Shown here: piece by piece, positions 9,125-16,897 of the stretch
How the letters are laid out: each line of letters begins with the position of its first letter
Numbering within the stretch: the first letter of the stretch is position 1
Source: Methanoculleus sp.
GTDB taxonomy: Archaea; Halobacteriota; Methanomicrobia; Methanomicrobiales; Methanoculleaceae
NCBI GenBank assembly: GCA_018433835.1
Contig: JAHDQM010000022.1
Coordinates: 1-64,000, forward strand
Reading direction: 5' to 3'
Length of the DNA stretch: 64,000 bases
The notes under the pieces: generated by a model
Database searches by the model: none
What the model saw: only the letters and a program-made list of their open reading frames with translations
What the model was told of the DNA's origin: nothing
Translations under genes and position numbers: made by a program

Positions 9125-9222
9125 TCAAGTTGTCGGCAGCTCGGCTTCGGCTCGAACTTTGGGGGGATTGATCTGGATGATCCCCTCCCCGAGTGGTGAT
9201 ATCCAATGGAAAGCAGTTTCAC
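9125..9222. repeat. Decayed copy of the hairpin-rich intergenic element (copy C)
   Basis: The stretch contains an interrupted GCTCGGCTTCGGCTCGAACT hairpin/linker, a GGGGGGATT...GATCCCC-type centre and then GTGATATCC with TGGAAAGCAG at about 9195-9213. The last part matches the terminal repeat (GCGATATCC, TGGAAAGCCGTG) of the complete element at 17662-18067. Hairpin modules are fewer, so I read it as a degraded copy. The gene-free interval 9049-9354 holds this remnant, a CTCCGATCGGAG palindrome near 9273-9284 and the two flanking promoters. Confidence 0.5.
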
Positions 9223-9322
9223 CACCCTTGCCTTGGATATGGTTCAGATGGTATAAACTTTGGATGTAGGTGCTCCGATCGGAGTGTACCGAAGGTTCAG
9301 AGATCTTTTTAGGACGATCTCG

Positions 9323-9330
9323 TTATATAT
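9323..9330 (+). promoter_or_regulatory. TATA box for the acetyltransferase gene
   Basis: TTATATAT lies about 28 bp before the ATG at 9355. This gives a nearly leaderless transcript and supports that start codon. Confidence 0.55.
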
Positions 9331-9354
9331 GAGCGCCAGGAATAAATAATGTGA

Positions 9355-9939
9355 ATGCCACCGCCCAAGATCGAAACAAATCGGCTTCATTTACGATCCT
9401 TCAGCCTTGCTGATGCCCATGACGTCAAGCAGCTGGCCGGTGAACGAGATATCGCTGCATTTGTTCTTCCGATTCCGCATCCCTATGAATTGCCGATGGC
9501 AGAAGAGTGGATTGGCCAACAAGAGGAGAGATATCAGCGGGGGGAAGAAGTGACCTATGCAATCACCCTTACCTCGGGTCCACTGATTGGTAGTATATCT
9601 CTACGGGTTAATCGAGAACATGAGCACGCTGAGCTGGGATATTGGATCGGGAAACCCTACTGGGGGCATGGGTATGCCACGGAGGCGGCAAAGGCTTGCA
9701 TTCAATACGGTTTCTTGGTTTTAAATCTCAACCGAATCTATGCACGCCACATGAAGCGCAATTCCGGGTCCGGGCGCGTGATGGAGAAAGTAGGGATGAA
9801 ATATGAAGGATGTCTGCGGCAGCATATAAAGAAATGGGGAAAATTCGACGATATTGTAGTCTATTCGATCCTGAAAGACGAATGCCCAAGCGACGGCTGG
9901 TATGAAAAACATCCTGCAAGTATGCAGATCATCCGCTAG
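9355..9939 (+). CDS. GNAT family N-acetyltransferase (RimJ/RimL-like)
   Basis: This 194-aa protein has the RimJ-type opening IETNRLHLRSFSLADAHD, an acetyl-CoA binding segment YWGHGYATEAAKACIQYGF, and the late motif NSGSGRVMEKVGMKYEG. All are typical of acetyltransferases that modify protein N-termini or small-molecule amines. The substrate cannot be told. Codon use looks richer in A and T than in the flanking housekeeping genes, and the gene sits beside repeat remnants and a MITE-like element, so recent transfer is plausible. Confidence 0.88.
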   Translation: MPPPKIETNRLHLRSFSLADAHDVKQLAGERDIAAFVLPIPHPYELPMAEEWIGQQEERYQRGEEVTYAITLTSGPLIGSISLRVNREHEHAELGYWIGKPYWGHGYATEAAKACIQYGFLVLNLNRIYARHMKRNSGSGRVMEKVGMKYEGCLRQHIKKWGKFDDIVVYSILKDECPSDGWYEKHPASMQIIR

Positions 9940-10008
9940 AATTGATGGTCAGTTATCACTATTTTTCATTATCATCTATGAGCCGAAGGCTCATGGCGCG
10001 CTCTGTTG

Positions 10009-10144
10009 GGTAGTGCCCCAGGAAACAACTGGTAATAGAAAAACTCCCCCAATGTGAGCTTTTGGTATGAACGCAGGGTATTGCGCAACGTAATATGTTC
10101 AGATTCTATGAAAGAGATTTTCAGTTCTATTCTGGGGCACTACC
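10009..10144. mobile_element. MITE-like element with perfect 13-bp terminal inverted repeats
   Basis: GGTAGTGCCCCAG at 10009-10021 is repeated in inverted form at 10132-10144. Allowing mismatches the arms extend to about 23 bp, because AACTG follows at the same distance on both sides. The 136-bp body has no coding capacity. This is the structure expected of a non-autonomous element mobilised by a transposase elsewhere. No clear target-site duplication is visible. The parent insertion sequence was not identified. The rest of 9940-10300 shows no gene. Confidence 0.6.
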
Positions 10145-10300
10145 AATTTTTTGGGCCGCGGTCCATCATCTCTCAGCACCCCCTTCCGAGCTGCTGACTT
10201 TTGATAAGCTACCAGGCGCAGCCCGAACAACCGACAACTTGACAGAATCATTCGCCGAAATCTATAATTACCTCTCCCGACAACATTATTAGAGCAGAGA

Positions 10301-10407
10301 CCCGCCTTAACTCAGACTGGTAGAGTGCGCGGCTGTAGTATAGTCTTCGCTCTCGGGCGAACTGCGCGGCTACCGCGATGTCCCCGGTTCGAATCCGGGA
10401 GGCGGGA
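10301..10407 (+). tRNA. tRNA-Tyr (GTA) with a 33-nt intron
   Basis: The acceptor stem CCCGCCT/AGGCGGG pairs fully, starting with C1-G72 as archaeal tRNA-Tyr does, and the discriminator is A at 10407. The anticodon GTA is at 10335-10337. After G37 at 10338 the sequence is interrupted until A38 at 10372, so the intron is 10339-10371 at the canonical 37/38 site. The T-arm GGTTCGAATCC is intact. tRNA-Asp follows 16 bp downstream. Confidence 0.93.
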
Positions 10408-10423
10408 TCCACCAACAACAAGT

Positions 10424-10496
10424 GCCCAGGTAGTGTAGTGGCCTATCATGACGGCCTGTCACGCCGTCGACACGGATTCGAATTCCGTCCTGGGCG
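10424..10496 (+). tRNA. tRNA-Asp (GTC)
   Basis: The acceptor stem GCCCAGG/CCTGGGC pairs fully. The anticodon stem GACGG/CCGTC closes a CTGTCAC loop with anticodon GTC at 10458-10460, and a T-arm with GATTCGAATTC is present. The discriminator base is G at 10496. It is probably co-transcribed with the tRNA-Tyr just upstream. Confidence 0.95.
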
Positions 10497-10664
10497 TCAC
10501 TTTCTCCCACTTTTCCAGGTATCAGCGGAGCAGGCCCTGCGGCGTCCCGTAATACGCCGGAGCGTCCCGCGAGTGTGCCGATAACCCCGGAACTCAGCCA
10601 TCAGACGATCGGTGTTATGGATAATGATGATATATAAGATCTTAATTTTATTTCTCAGGTAAAA

Positions 10665-10672
10665 TTTATATA
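10665..10672 (+). promoter_or_regulatory. TATA box for the 41-aa membrane protein gene
   Basis: TTTATATA is centred about 26 bp before the A of the ATG at 10695, which is the exact geometry of a leaderless archaeal transcript. It supports the reality of the very short gene downstream. Confidence 0.65.
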
Positions 10673-10694
10673 CCATAATGCGGCATCCGGTATC

Positions 10695-10820
10695 ATGCAC
10701 GCTCCGGGAAAATGGATTGAGAACGATTCCGTATTCGGCACTCTGGGGACGCTCATCCTCGGGACAGGCCTTCTTGTTTTTGCAGGTCTGATTTTATATA
10801 CCCCCGTGTTTCTGACCTGA
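10695..10820 (+). CDS. Very small single-span membrane protein (41 aa)
   Basis: The frame encodes a short polar N-terminus (MHAPGKWIENDSVFG) followed by one hydrophobic helix of about 20 residues (LGTLILGTGLLVFAGLILY) and a short tail. A well-placed TATA box gives a leaderless start. I do not recognise a family. The topology and size resemble small regulatory or stabilising membrane peptides, but no function can be assigned. It lies between tRNA-Asp and the HEAT-repeat gene. Confidence 0.55.
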   Translation: MHAPGKWIENDSVFGTLGTLILGTGLLVFAGLILYTPVFLT

Positions 10821-10941
10821 CGGCAGGAGGCGGCCGCCGGGATACGGTGCCTGCAACCGGTCCCGGCAGTCCTAAGGACTTATTAGAGAGCCGCTTCAAC
10901 GTGTGATGTAAGCCCGGCTTACGCCACGGATGTGATTGAAG

Positions 10942-11463
10942 ATGACCCACAGTACGCTACCGGAGACCGGAGACGACCGTTCGAATAACCAGAACCTGCA
11001 GAACCTGCTCTCCCGGCTCTCCGACCCGGACAAGGCGGTGCGGGCGGAGGCTATGCACGGCCTGGTGACGATCGGGAAACCCGCCGTTCCGGCCTGTGTT
11101 GCCTTACTGCAGAATGGCGACTGGAAGGTGCGTTACCGCGCGGCGGAAGCCCTTGGACTGATCGGCGACGGCGAGGCGTATGCGCCCCTCATCGCTGCCC
11201 TCGAAGACGAAAAAGACCATGTCCGCTACATGGCGGCGAAGGGGCTCGGGCTGCTCGGCGACTCCCGGGCGGTTGCGCGTCTCGGGCTCATGCAGCGCGA
11301 CGAAAACGAGTTCGTGCGGCGGAGCGCTGCCCGATCCCTCGGGAGGATCGGCGGCGAGGAGGCGGTTCGGGCGCTGCGTGCCGCCCTGGAGGAAGAGGCG
11401 ACGGACGGCGTTCGCGCGGCAATCCTCGAGGCGCTCCGCGAAGCACGAGCTGACGGGGTTTAG
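10942..11463 (+). CDS. HEAT-repeat (PBS lyase-type) protein
   Basis: This 173-aa protein consists of four to five HEAT-like repeats of about 31 residues, each with a pattern like RYRAAEALGLIGD or RRSAARSLGRIGG, forming an alpha-solenoid for protein-protein contacts. A TTG lies 6 bp upstream, but the ATG at 10942 is the better start. Its stop overlaps by 2 bp the stop of the convergent PP2C gene. The partner protein is unknown. Confidence 0.85.
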   Translation: MTHSTLPETGDDRSNNQNLQNLLSRLSDPDKAVRAEAMHGLVTIGKPAVPACVALLQNGDWKVRYRAAEALGLIGDGEAYAPLIAALEDEKDHVRYMAAKGLGLLGDSRAVARLGLMQRDENEFVRRSAARSLGRIGGEEAVRALRAALEEEATDGVRAAILEALREARADGV

Positions 11464-12188
11464 GATCGTGCGACGATCACCGTGGTGTTGTCGGTGCTTG
11501 CCGCGTCCCTGGCGGCACCGATCAGCCTCCGGCATGCCGTTTCGGGGTCGCCGGCGAGCACGATCTCCTGAATGATGTTCGCCGGGACGTAGTCGTGGAG
11601 CCCGTCCGAGCTGAGCACCAGGCCCCCTCCGGCGAGATCCCGTTCGTCGAGGTCGACCTGCACCCGGGCCGCGAGGCCGAGCGCCTGTGTCAGGACGTTC
11701 TTTCGCGGGTGGATCATCGCCTCGGCAGGGGAGATCACTCCCGATTCCACCAGGCCCTGTACGTAACTCTGGTCGCGCGTATGCCAGACGGACGACGGCG
11801 TGATGATATGCGTCCTGCTGTCGCCCACCGTGCCGATCCAGCACCTGCCCGACTCGGCGACGATCGCCGCCGAGAGTGTTGTTCCTGCATTCAGGCCGTT
11901 CTCCCCATTATAAGTGTATACAGCGGCGTTCGCCCGCTGGAATGCGCATTCGAGCACTGTGGCGGGCCAGGTCCCCGGGAGGCCTTCGCCTGCGACCTCC
12001 GCGAGGATTGCGATCGCCATCCTGCTCGCAACCTCTCCGCAGGCATGCCCCCCGAGCCCGTCGGCGACGGCGAATACGTGGTAGCCGTTCATCCGGCCGG
12101 TAAAGTAGGCGTCCTCGTTCTGCTCCCGCCTTCCGGTATCGCTCATCGCCGCGTACCGGAGTCCTGACCGTCCCTTCACCTGCACCAC
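11460..12188 (-). CDS. PP2C-family serine/threonine protein phosphatase
   Basis: The protein (242 aa from the GTG at 12188) shows the ordered PP2C motifs: SDTGRREQNEDAY, VADGLGGHACGE with metal-binding Asp, GTTLSAAIV, VGDSRTHI, SSDGLHDYV and a final DNTTVIV. It should dephosphorylate phospho-Ser/Thr with Mn or Mg. The GTG codons at 12179, 12185 and 12188 are all possible starts. An ATG at 12146 would cut the first beta strand and is less likely. The frame remains open far upstream through the neighbouring radical SAM gene, but that part is not coding for this protein. Confidence 0.85.
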   Translation of the reverse strand: MVQVKGRSGLRYAAMSDTGRREQNEDAYFTGRMNGYHVFAVADGLGGHACGEVASRMAIAILAEVAGEGLPGTWPATVLECAFQRANAAVYTYNGENGLNAGTTLSAAIVAESGRCWIGTVGDSRTHIITPSSVWHTRDQSYVQGLVESGVISPAEAMIHPRKNVLTQALGLAARVQVDLDERDLAGGGLVLSSDGLHDYVPANIIQEIVLAGDPETACRRLIGAARDAASTDNTTVIVARS

Positions 12189-12247
12189 ACGATCCTGGGC
12201 TGTTCGAGCGAATATTCTTTTGGTGGCGGTATATCCCTGCCCGCCTC

Positions 12248-13186
12248 TCACGGGAACCCACGGGAGAGTCCGTTCTCCCTTGCGTAGCGAACGGCGTACC
12301 GGTACTCCCGCGACGTGATCGGGCGCTGCAGCGCCGCAAGCACCGGGCTCCTCCCTCCCTCGGCCACTCTCCACGCCGGGTGGTACTGGGCCATGATGTT
12401 CACGTAGGAGTCCCGCGAGATCTCGTCGGCGATGAATTTCGTCACAATCTCGCTGTTTGCGAGGTTCCCGGGGAGCACCAGGTGCCTGATGATCATGCCC
12501 CGCACCGCAAGGCCGTCCCTGATCACCAGGTCCCCGACCTGCCGGTGCATCTCCTTCAATGCGGCCTGCATGCGGGCGGTGTAGCCGGGGGCATGGGAGA
12601 GTTCCAGCGCCACATCGTCCCGCCCGTACTTCGCGTCCGGCATGTAGATATCGATGACGCCGTCGAGGAGCCGCAGGGTTTCCACGGAGTCGTAGCCCCC
12701 GCTGTTGTAGACCAGCGGGACGTTGAGGCCCTGGGGGGCAGCGAGGGCGACCGCACCGAGGATCTGGGGGACGACGTGCGAAGGGGAGACGAGGTTGATG
12801 TTGTGGCACCGGCGTTCCTGCAGGTGGAGCATGATCCCGGCGAGGTCTGCATTCGAGACCGCGTAGCCGACCCCGCACTGGCTGATCTCGTAGTTCTGGC
12901 AGAATTCGCACCGCATGTTGCAGCCCGCGAAGAATATCGTCCCCGACCCATTCGTCCCCACGAGGGGGGGCTCTTCGCCGAAATGCGGGCTGTAACTCGA
13001 GACTCGCGGCGAAAGACCGGTTCGGCAGAACCCCAGTTCGTCCTCGATGCGGTTCACGTGGCACTCCTGGGGACAGACGACGCAGTCGCGGAGCACCTCG
13101 TGCGCCCGCCGCGCCCGCTCCTCCAGCTCGCCGCTCCCGGATAGGCGTACGTATCCGGGTAGTTGGGATCGTTCTGCTTCTGCCAT
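12248..13186 (-). CDS. Radical SAM protein related to pyruvate formate-lyase activating enzymes (PflX-like)
   Basis: This 312-aa protein has the radical SAM cluster motif CNMRCEFCQN with cysteines at 89, 93 and 96. An extra N-terminal cysteine set (35, 38, 42 and 54) resembles COG1313 proteins and may bind a second iron-sulfur cluster. The ATG at 13186 is preceded by a strong GGGAGGATC ribosome binding site. No glycyl radical enzyme lies nearby, so the substrate is unknown. The PP2C gene follows on the same strand. Confidence 0.86.
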   Translation of the reverse strand: MAEAERSQLPGYVRLSGSGELEERARRAHEVLRDCVVCPQECHVNRIEDELGFCRTGLSPRVSSYSPHFGEEPPLVGTNGSGTIFFAGCNMRCEFCQNYEISQCGVGYAVSNADLAGIMLHLQERRCHNINLVSPSHVVPQILGAVALAAPQGLNVPLVYNSGGYDSVETLRLLDGVIDIYMPDAKYGRDDVALELSHAPGYTARMQAALKEMHRQVGDLVIRDGLAVRGMIIRHLVLPGNLANSEIVTKFIADEISRDSYVNIMAQYHPAWRVAEGGRSPVLAALQRPITSREYRYAVRYARENGLSRGFP

Positions 13187-13362
13187 GATCCTCCCTGGGC
13201 CTGGAGAAGAAGAAGGTTTACCCCTGCGTCCGCTGCCGGAACCCGGGCCGTATCTTCCGGTCCTCAACCCGGGAACCCCTCGGGGAATACCGGCCATAGG
13301 GCCAGGTACCCGGGGCAGTATCTCCTGCCGGCTCCCCGACACCCCGAATCATTTTAAAAAGA

Positions 13363-13370
13363 TTTATATA
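13363..13370 (+). promoter_or_regulatory. TATA box of the transglutaminase-like gene
   Basis: TTTATATA is centred about 28 bp before the ATG at 13395. It gives an almost leaderless mRNA and decides the start codon, because the frame stays open far upstream. Confidence 0.6.
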
Positions 13371-13394
13371 TTAAGTAATATATTTCTCATTCGT

Positions 13395-14300
13395 ATGTCC
13401 GGCGACCGCAACCATCCGCACAGAATCCCTGTCGGCAAGGTTATCGTCGTCCTTGTCGTCCTCGGCATAGTCGTCATCTGGGGCGCCGAGATCTTTTCGT
13501 CCATAGGTACGCTGGTCGCCGGGACACTGGGTGTATCCGGCCTCGATTCATCCCGGGTCACCGCCGAAGACCTGGAGACGGGACAAAAGGCCATCAACTT
13601 CCCGTATGTTCTCCGCGGCAAACCGGGTTCGATCCGGTTCGATGCCTACCGGGGCGTCAACGACTACCTTTCTACGAAGTACCCCGCCTCGTTCCGCGAT
13701 GAACGCGACTACTGGCTCCAGTTTGTCGACGAGAGCATCCAGGACCGGTACCTCAAACAGTTAGCCGATAACGTCCAGGCTGCCGAAGCCGACCGCGAAA
13801 ACCAGGTGCGGGCCGCGATCAGCATGGTTCAGAACATCGAGTACGCCGATTACTCGTTCGATACGGCGGCCAAGTACCCGTACCACGTGCTCTACCACCA
13901 GAACGGGGACTGCGACGAGAAGTCGCTTCTGCTCGCGTACCTTCTCCGTGAACTGGGATACGGCGTCGCGGTCTTCGAATTCGAGCAGGAGTCTCACATG
14001 GCCGTGGGCATCAAGGCGCCCGACCAGTATTGCTACCGGGACACCGGGTACGCGTTCGTCGAGACCACCGTGCCGTCCATCCCGACCGATGCCGGAGGGG
14101 AGTACGGGGGAACCGGAGAGAAACTGACGTCGAACCCGAAGGTCTTCGTCATAGCGGACGGAGACTCCTTCGAGGGAATCTGGCGGGAGCATACCGACGC
14201 CACCGAGTGGAACAAGATACGGGGCATGGGCCCCAAACTGGACCAATACACGTACGGGCGTTACCGGAACCTGGCTCAGTCGTATGGGATGGAGTACTAG
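13395..14300 (+). CDS. Membrane-anchored transglutaminase-like (papain-fold) protein
   Basis: This 301-aa protein has one N-terminal membrane helix (about residues 13-40) followed by an extracytoplasmic domain. The segment HQNGDCDEKSLLLAYLLREL contains the presumed catalytic Cys173. HMAVGI supplies His201, and an acidic residue in YAFVETT (about 223) completes a Cys-His-Asp/Glu triad as in archaeal transglutaminase-like cysteine proteases. It is followed by and overlaps a pilin-like gene, so it may process or cross-link surface proteins. That link is inference. Confidence 0.8.
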   Translation: MSGDRNHPHRIPVGKVIVVLVVLGIVVIWGAEIFSSIGTLVAGTLGVSGLDSSRVTAEDLETGQKAINFPYVLRGKPGSIRFDAYRGVNDYLSTKYPASFRDERDYWLQFVDESIQDRYLKQLADNVQAAEADRENQVRAAISMVQNIEYADYSFDTAAKYPYHVLYHQNGDCDEKSLLLAYLLRELGYGVAVFEFEQESHMAVGIKAPDQYCYRDTGYAFVETTVPSIPTDAGGEYGGTGEKLTSNPKVFVIADGDSFEGIWREHTDATEWNKIRGMGPKLDQYTYGRYRNLAQSYGMEY

Positions 14301-14871
14301 GGCCCGTGCCGCGCGGAGGGCGCGGCACCGCTCCGGCTCACCGGGAGCCCGCGTAAGGCGGACGAAAGCGAGCGAGAGCGCTCTCTCGGATACGCACGGC
14401 ACGTTTCTGATGGTTGCCGTAACCGTCATCCTCGCCGCGCTTGTCCTGCTGATGCTGCTTTCGATGATCCCGTCCTGGTCGTGGACGGAGCCCGGAGAGC
14501 CCCCGATCGTCATCACCGGGATTGCGCACACAAGCGAAGAGACCGGGCAACTGACCTACGCAAGCAGGGTCACCCTCAAGAACAACGGCAGTACGGTATA
14601 CGAGAACGACTGCCTGAAAGCGGTCTTCTACAAGAACGGCCAGAAAGTCTGCATCGTCCATACCTTAAACGGCCACCTCCTCATCCCGTCGCACCACTAT
14701 GGGGTAAAGACCCTCGGCGGCGAGGGCTGCCGCACCCCCTACTGGAACCCGGGCGAGGAGATGACGGCGGATCTCTCCGACGGGACCTTCTACCCGGGAG
14801 TCGAGGTCACAGTGGAGATTGTGGATAAGCGCGACGGGAAGGTGGTATCGAAGCACACGGTGGGGGCATGA
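14284..14871 (+). CDS. Secreted protein with archaeal type IV pilin-like N-terminus
   Basis: This 195-aa protein has a basic N-terminal segment, then ESALSDTHGTFLMVAVTV and a hydrophobic run to about residue 63. This resembles the archaeal pilin pattern (S-x-x-x-G before LMVAVTVILAA). The rest is a beta-rich domain with AHTSEETGQL and TLKNNGSTVYENDC, like an immunoglobulin-type fold. The only ATG that keeps the charged N-region is at 14284, overlapping the previous gene by 17 nt. A function as a minor pilin or surface protein is inferred. Confidence 0.68.
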   Translation: MGWSTRARAARRARHRSGSPGARVRRTKASESALSDTHGTFLMVAVTVILAALVLLMLLSMIPSWSWTEPGEPPIVITGIAHTSEETGQLTYASRVTLKNNGSTVYENDCLKAVFYKNGQKVCIVHTLNGHLLIPSHHYGVKTLGGEGCRTPYWNPGEEMTADLSDGTFYPGVEVTVEIVDKRDGKVVSKHTVGA

Positions 14872-14926
14872 AGCGGTCCGCTTCCGAAGGCCATGTTTTT
14901 GTACCGGAACGCTCCTAGAGACTATT

Positions 14927-15373
14927 ATGTTCAAATCGATACTCGTGGCGGTCGACGGGTCGGAGATCGGCCACCGGGCGCTCGAAGAGGCTCTGGATCT
15001 CGCCCGCGCCATGGAGGCCTCCGTGCATGCCGTACACGTCGTCCAGACCGGCACGTATCCCACGCTGATCCTCAGCGAGCTCGAACCGCCGGATATCGCC
15101 CAGCAGGCGCTCCTCGATTCGCTCGACCGGGAGGCGAACGAGTTCCTCGCCGATGCGGAACGGGAGGCAGCCGCCGCCGGCGTCCGGATAACCATCCACA
15201 AGCGCTGGGGGCACCCCGGAGCGGAGATCACCGCGCTCGCACAGGAACTCGGCGCCGACCTGACCGTGGTCGGGTCGCACGGCAGGGGCCGGATCGACCG
15301 TTTCTTCCTCGGGAGCGTCAGTTCCTACGTCGTCGATCACGCGACATCAACGGTCATGGTCGTCAGGGGCTGA
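14927..15373 (+). CDS. Universal stress protein (UspA family)
   Basis: This 148-aa protein has the UspA Rossmann-like fold. It starts with MFKSILVAVDGSEIGHRAL and ends with the ATP-binding pattern VVGSHGRGRIDRFFLGSVS, corresponding to G-x2-G-x9-G-S. ATP-binding USPs act as signalling or chaperone-like proteins under stress. Its 3' end overlaps the convergent DUF99 gene by 27 bp. Confidence 0.94.
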   Translation: MFKSILVAVDGSEIGHRALEEALDLARAMEASVHAVHVVQTGTYPTLILSELEPPDIAQQALLDSLDREANEFLADAEREAAAAGVRITIHKRWGHPGAEITALAQELGADLTVVGSHGRGRIDRFFLGSVSSYVVDHATSTVMVVRG

Positions 15374-15931
15374 TCCGGACGACCGGACGATGCCCCTGGC
15401 GATGAGCCGCGCCACCCTGACCGGCTCGGGCATCCTGCCTTCACGCGTGAAGTCGTTGCAGAGCCTCGCGGCATCCTCAATGGAGAGTCCATAGGAGCGG
15501 ATAAAAAGCGTATACCCGGAGTGCAGCCGAACAGGGGTCCGGTCGCCGAGCCGCCGGTATGCCGCGAGCCTGGCGTCGTCGTCCGGGAAGTGACGGCGGA
15601 TCTCCTCCGCGAGACCCCCCGACTCTTCGTAGGTGGTGACGATGACGGGTAGATCGGTCGCGTCCTGCACCGCCGCCGGATCGATGATGTTGTACCAGGC
15701 GATGACGCTCCCGCTGATCATCAGGAGGTTGATGTCCCGACGGGCAAGGCGGTTGAAGATCCGGACGACCGCATCGGTGGCATCCGACCCGCCGACGGTC
15801 ACCCGGGCGAAGGCCGCTCCGTCGATCCGGAGGTCCTTTCGCATGACGACGCCGGCAAGGGTGGACTGCTCCCGCCCCGAATAACTCTCGGCGATGCCGA
15901 GAGCGCGGAGCCCCGATTTGGCTACGTGCAT
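15347..15931 (-). CDS. DUF99 family protein (endonuclease dU-like)
   Basis: This 194-aa protein matches the archaeal DUF99 family, which is structurally related to endonuclease V. The KSGLRALGIAESY start, LAGVVMRKD, TVGGSDATDAVVRI and WYNIIDPAAVQ are the conserved family stretches. A role in repair of deaminated or uracil-containing DNA is suggested by work on the family, not by this sequence. It is divergently transcribed from the AglJ-like gene with a 39-bp gap. Confidence 0.85.
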   Translation of the reverse strand: MHVAKSGLRALGIAESYSGREQSTLAGVVMRKDLRIDGAAFARVTVGGSDATDAVVRIFNRLARRDINLLMISGSVIAWYNIIDPAAVQDATDLPVIVTTYEESGGLAEEIRRHFPDDDARLAAYRRLGDRTPVRLHSGYTLFIRSYGLSIEDAARLCNDFTREGRMPEPVRVARLIARGIVRSSGSAPDDHDR

Positions 15932-15970
15932 GCGAAGTCCTTATGTTGCTAAATCGGATATAGTACACCG

Positions 15971-16897
15971 ATGAACGTCGAGCGAGATGAGGTCTGTATC
16001 TTCATCCCCACGTTAAACGAGGCCCCGACGATCGGCGAGCTGGTCGAGGGGTTCCGGCAGCGCGGTTTTCGCCACATTCTCGTCATGGACGGGAACAGCA
16101 CCGACAAAACGCCCGATATCGCACGAGCCACGGGAGCGGTTGTCCGGGCACAGGCGGGAAAGGGAAAGGGCAACGCCATCATCGAGGCCGTGCAGCTCAT
16201 CGATGAGCCCTACGTGCTCATGCTCGACGGCGACGGCACCTACTCGCCGGATGACGCGGAGAAGATGCTCGAACCCCTCGGCCGGGGATTCGATCACGTC
16301 ATCGGCGACCGCCTCGCCAACCCCGAGGCGGGAGCATTCACGCGGTTGAATCTCCTCGGCAACCAGCTCCTCAACGTGATGTTTCGGATAGCGCACGGCA
16401 AAGATCTCCACGATATCCTCTCCGGCTACCGCGCCTTTACCCTTCGCTCGATCCGGCAGATGACCCTCAAAGAGGGGGGGTTCGAGATCGAGACGGAGAT
16501 GGCGGTCGAGGCGGTGAGGAACGGACAGCGGGTCACGGTCGTCCCGGTGCGGTACCTCGCGAGGCCCGGCACCGTCACCAAGTTAAACCCGTTCCAGGAC
16601 GGTCTGCGGATCTTCTCGACCATATACCGGCTCGCGAAGATGAACAACCCGACCTTTTACTTCGGGATCATCGGCCTCTTCATATCGCTTGTCGGGGGCG
16701 TCATCGGTGTCTACGTCGTCCTCGAATGGCTCAAGAACATCGAGCACCTGCCGCTCACCATCCTCACGGTCCTCCTGATCACGATGGGCTTTCAGATCTT
16801 CATGTTCGGCGTGATCAGCGACATGCTGCTTGGGTTTCACCGCGAGACCACCCGCCAGATCGAGCAGTTACAGAACCCCCCGAAGCCTCCCCGATAA
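15971..16897 (+). CDS. Family 2 glycosyltransferase, AglJ-like (S-layer N-glycosylation)
   Basis: This 308-aa protein has a GT-A domain with FIPTLNEAPTIGEL, DGNSTDKT and the metal-binding DGDGTY (Asp86/Asp88). Two C-terminal membrane helices (about 226-250 and 258-285) follow. This layout is that of AglJ, which adds the first sugar to the dolichol phosphate carrier in archaeal N-glycosylation. The broader DPM1/DPG synthase group is the alternative. Its 3' end overlaps the convergent aldolase gene by 30 bp. Confidence 0.83.
   Translation: MNVERDEVCIFIPTLNEAPTIGELVEGFRQRGFRHILVMDGNSTDKTPDIARATGAVVRAQAGKGKGNAIIEAVQLIDEPYVLMLDGDGTYSPDDAEKMLEPLGRGFDHVIGDRLANPEAGAFTRLNLLGNQLLNVMFRIAHGKDLHDILSGYRAFTLRSIRQMTLKEGGFEIETEMAVEAVRNGQRVTVVPVRYLARPGTVTKLNPFQDGLRIFSTIYRLAKMNNPTFYFGIIGLFISLVGGVIGVYVVLEWLKNIEHLPLTILTVLLITMGFQIFMFGVISDMLLGFHRETTRQIEQLQNPPKPPR

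Noticed and set aside
10095..10292. 65-codon frame starting inside the MITE-like element
   Set aside because: No ribosome binding site, crosses the element boundary, and no recognisable domain.
11460..13064. A single 534-codon protein spanning the PP2C and radical SAM region
   Set aside because: The N-terminal two thirds is the wrong frame of the radical SAM gene; PP2C motifs begin only after the GTG codons at 12179-12188.
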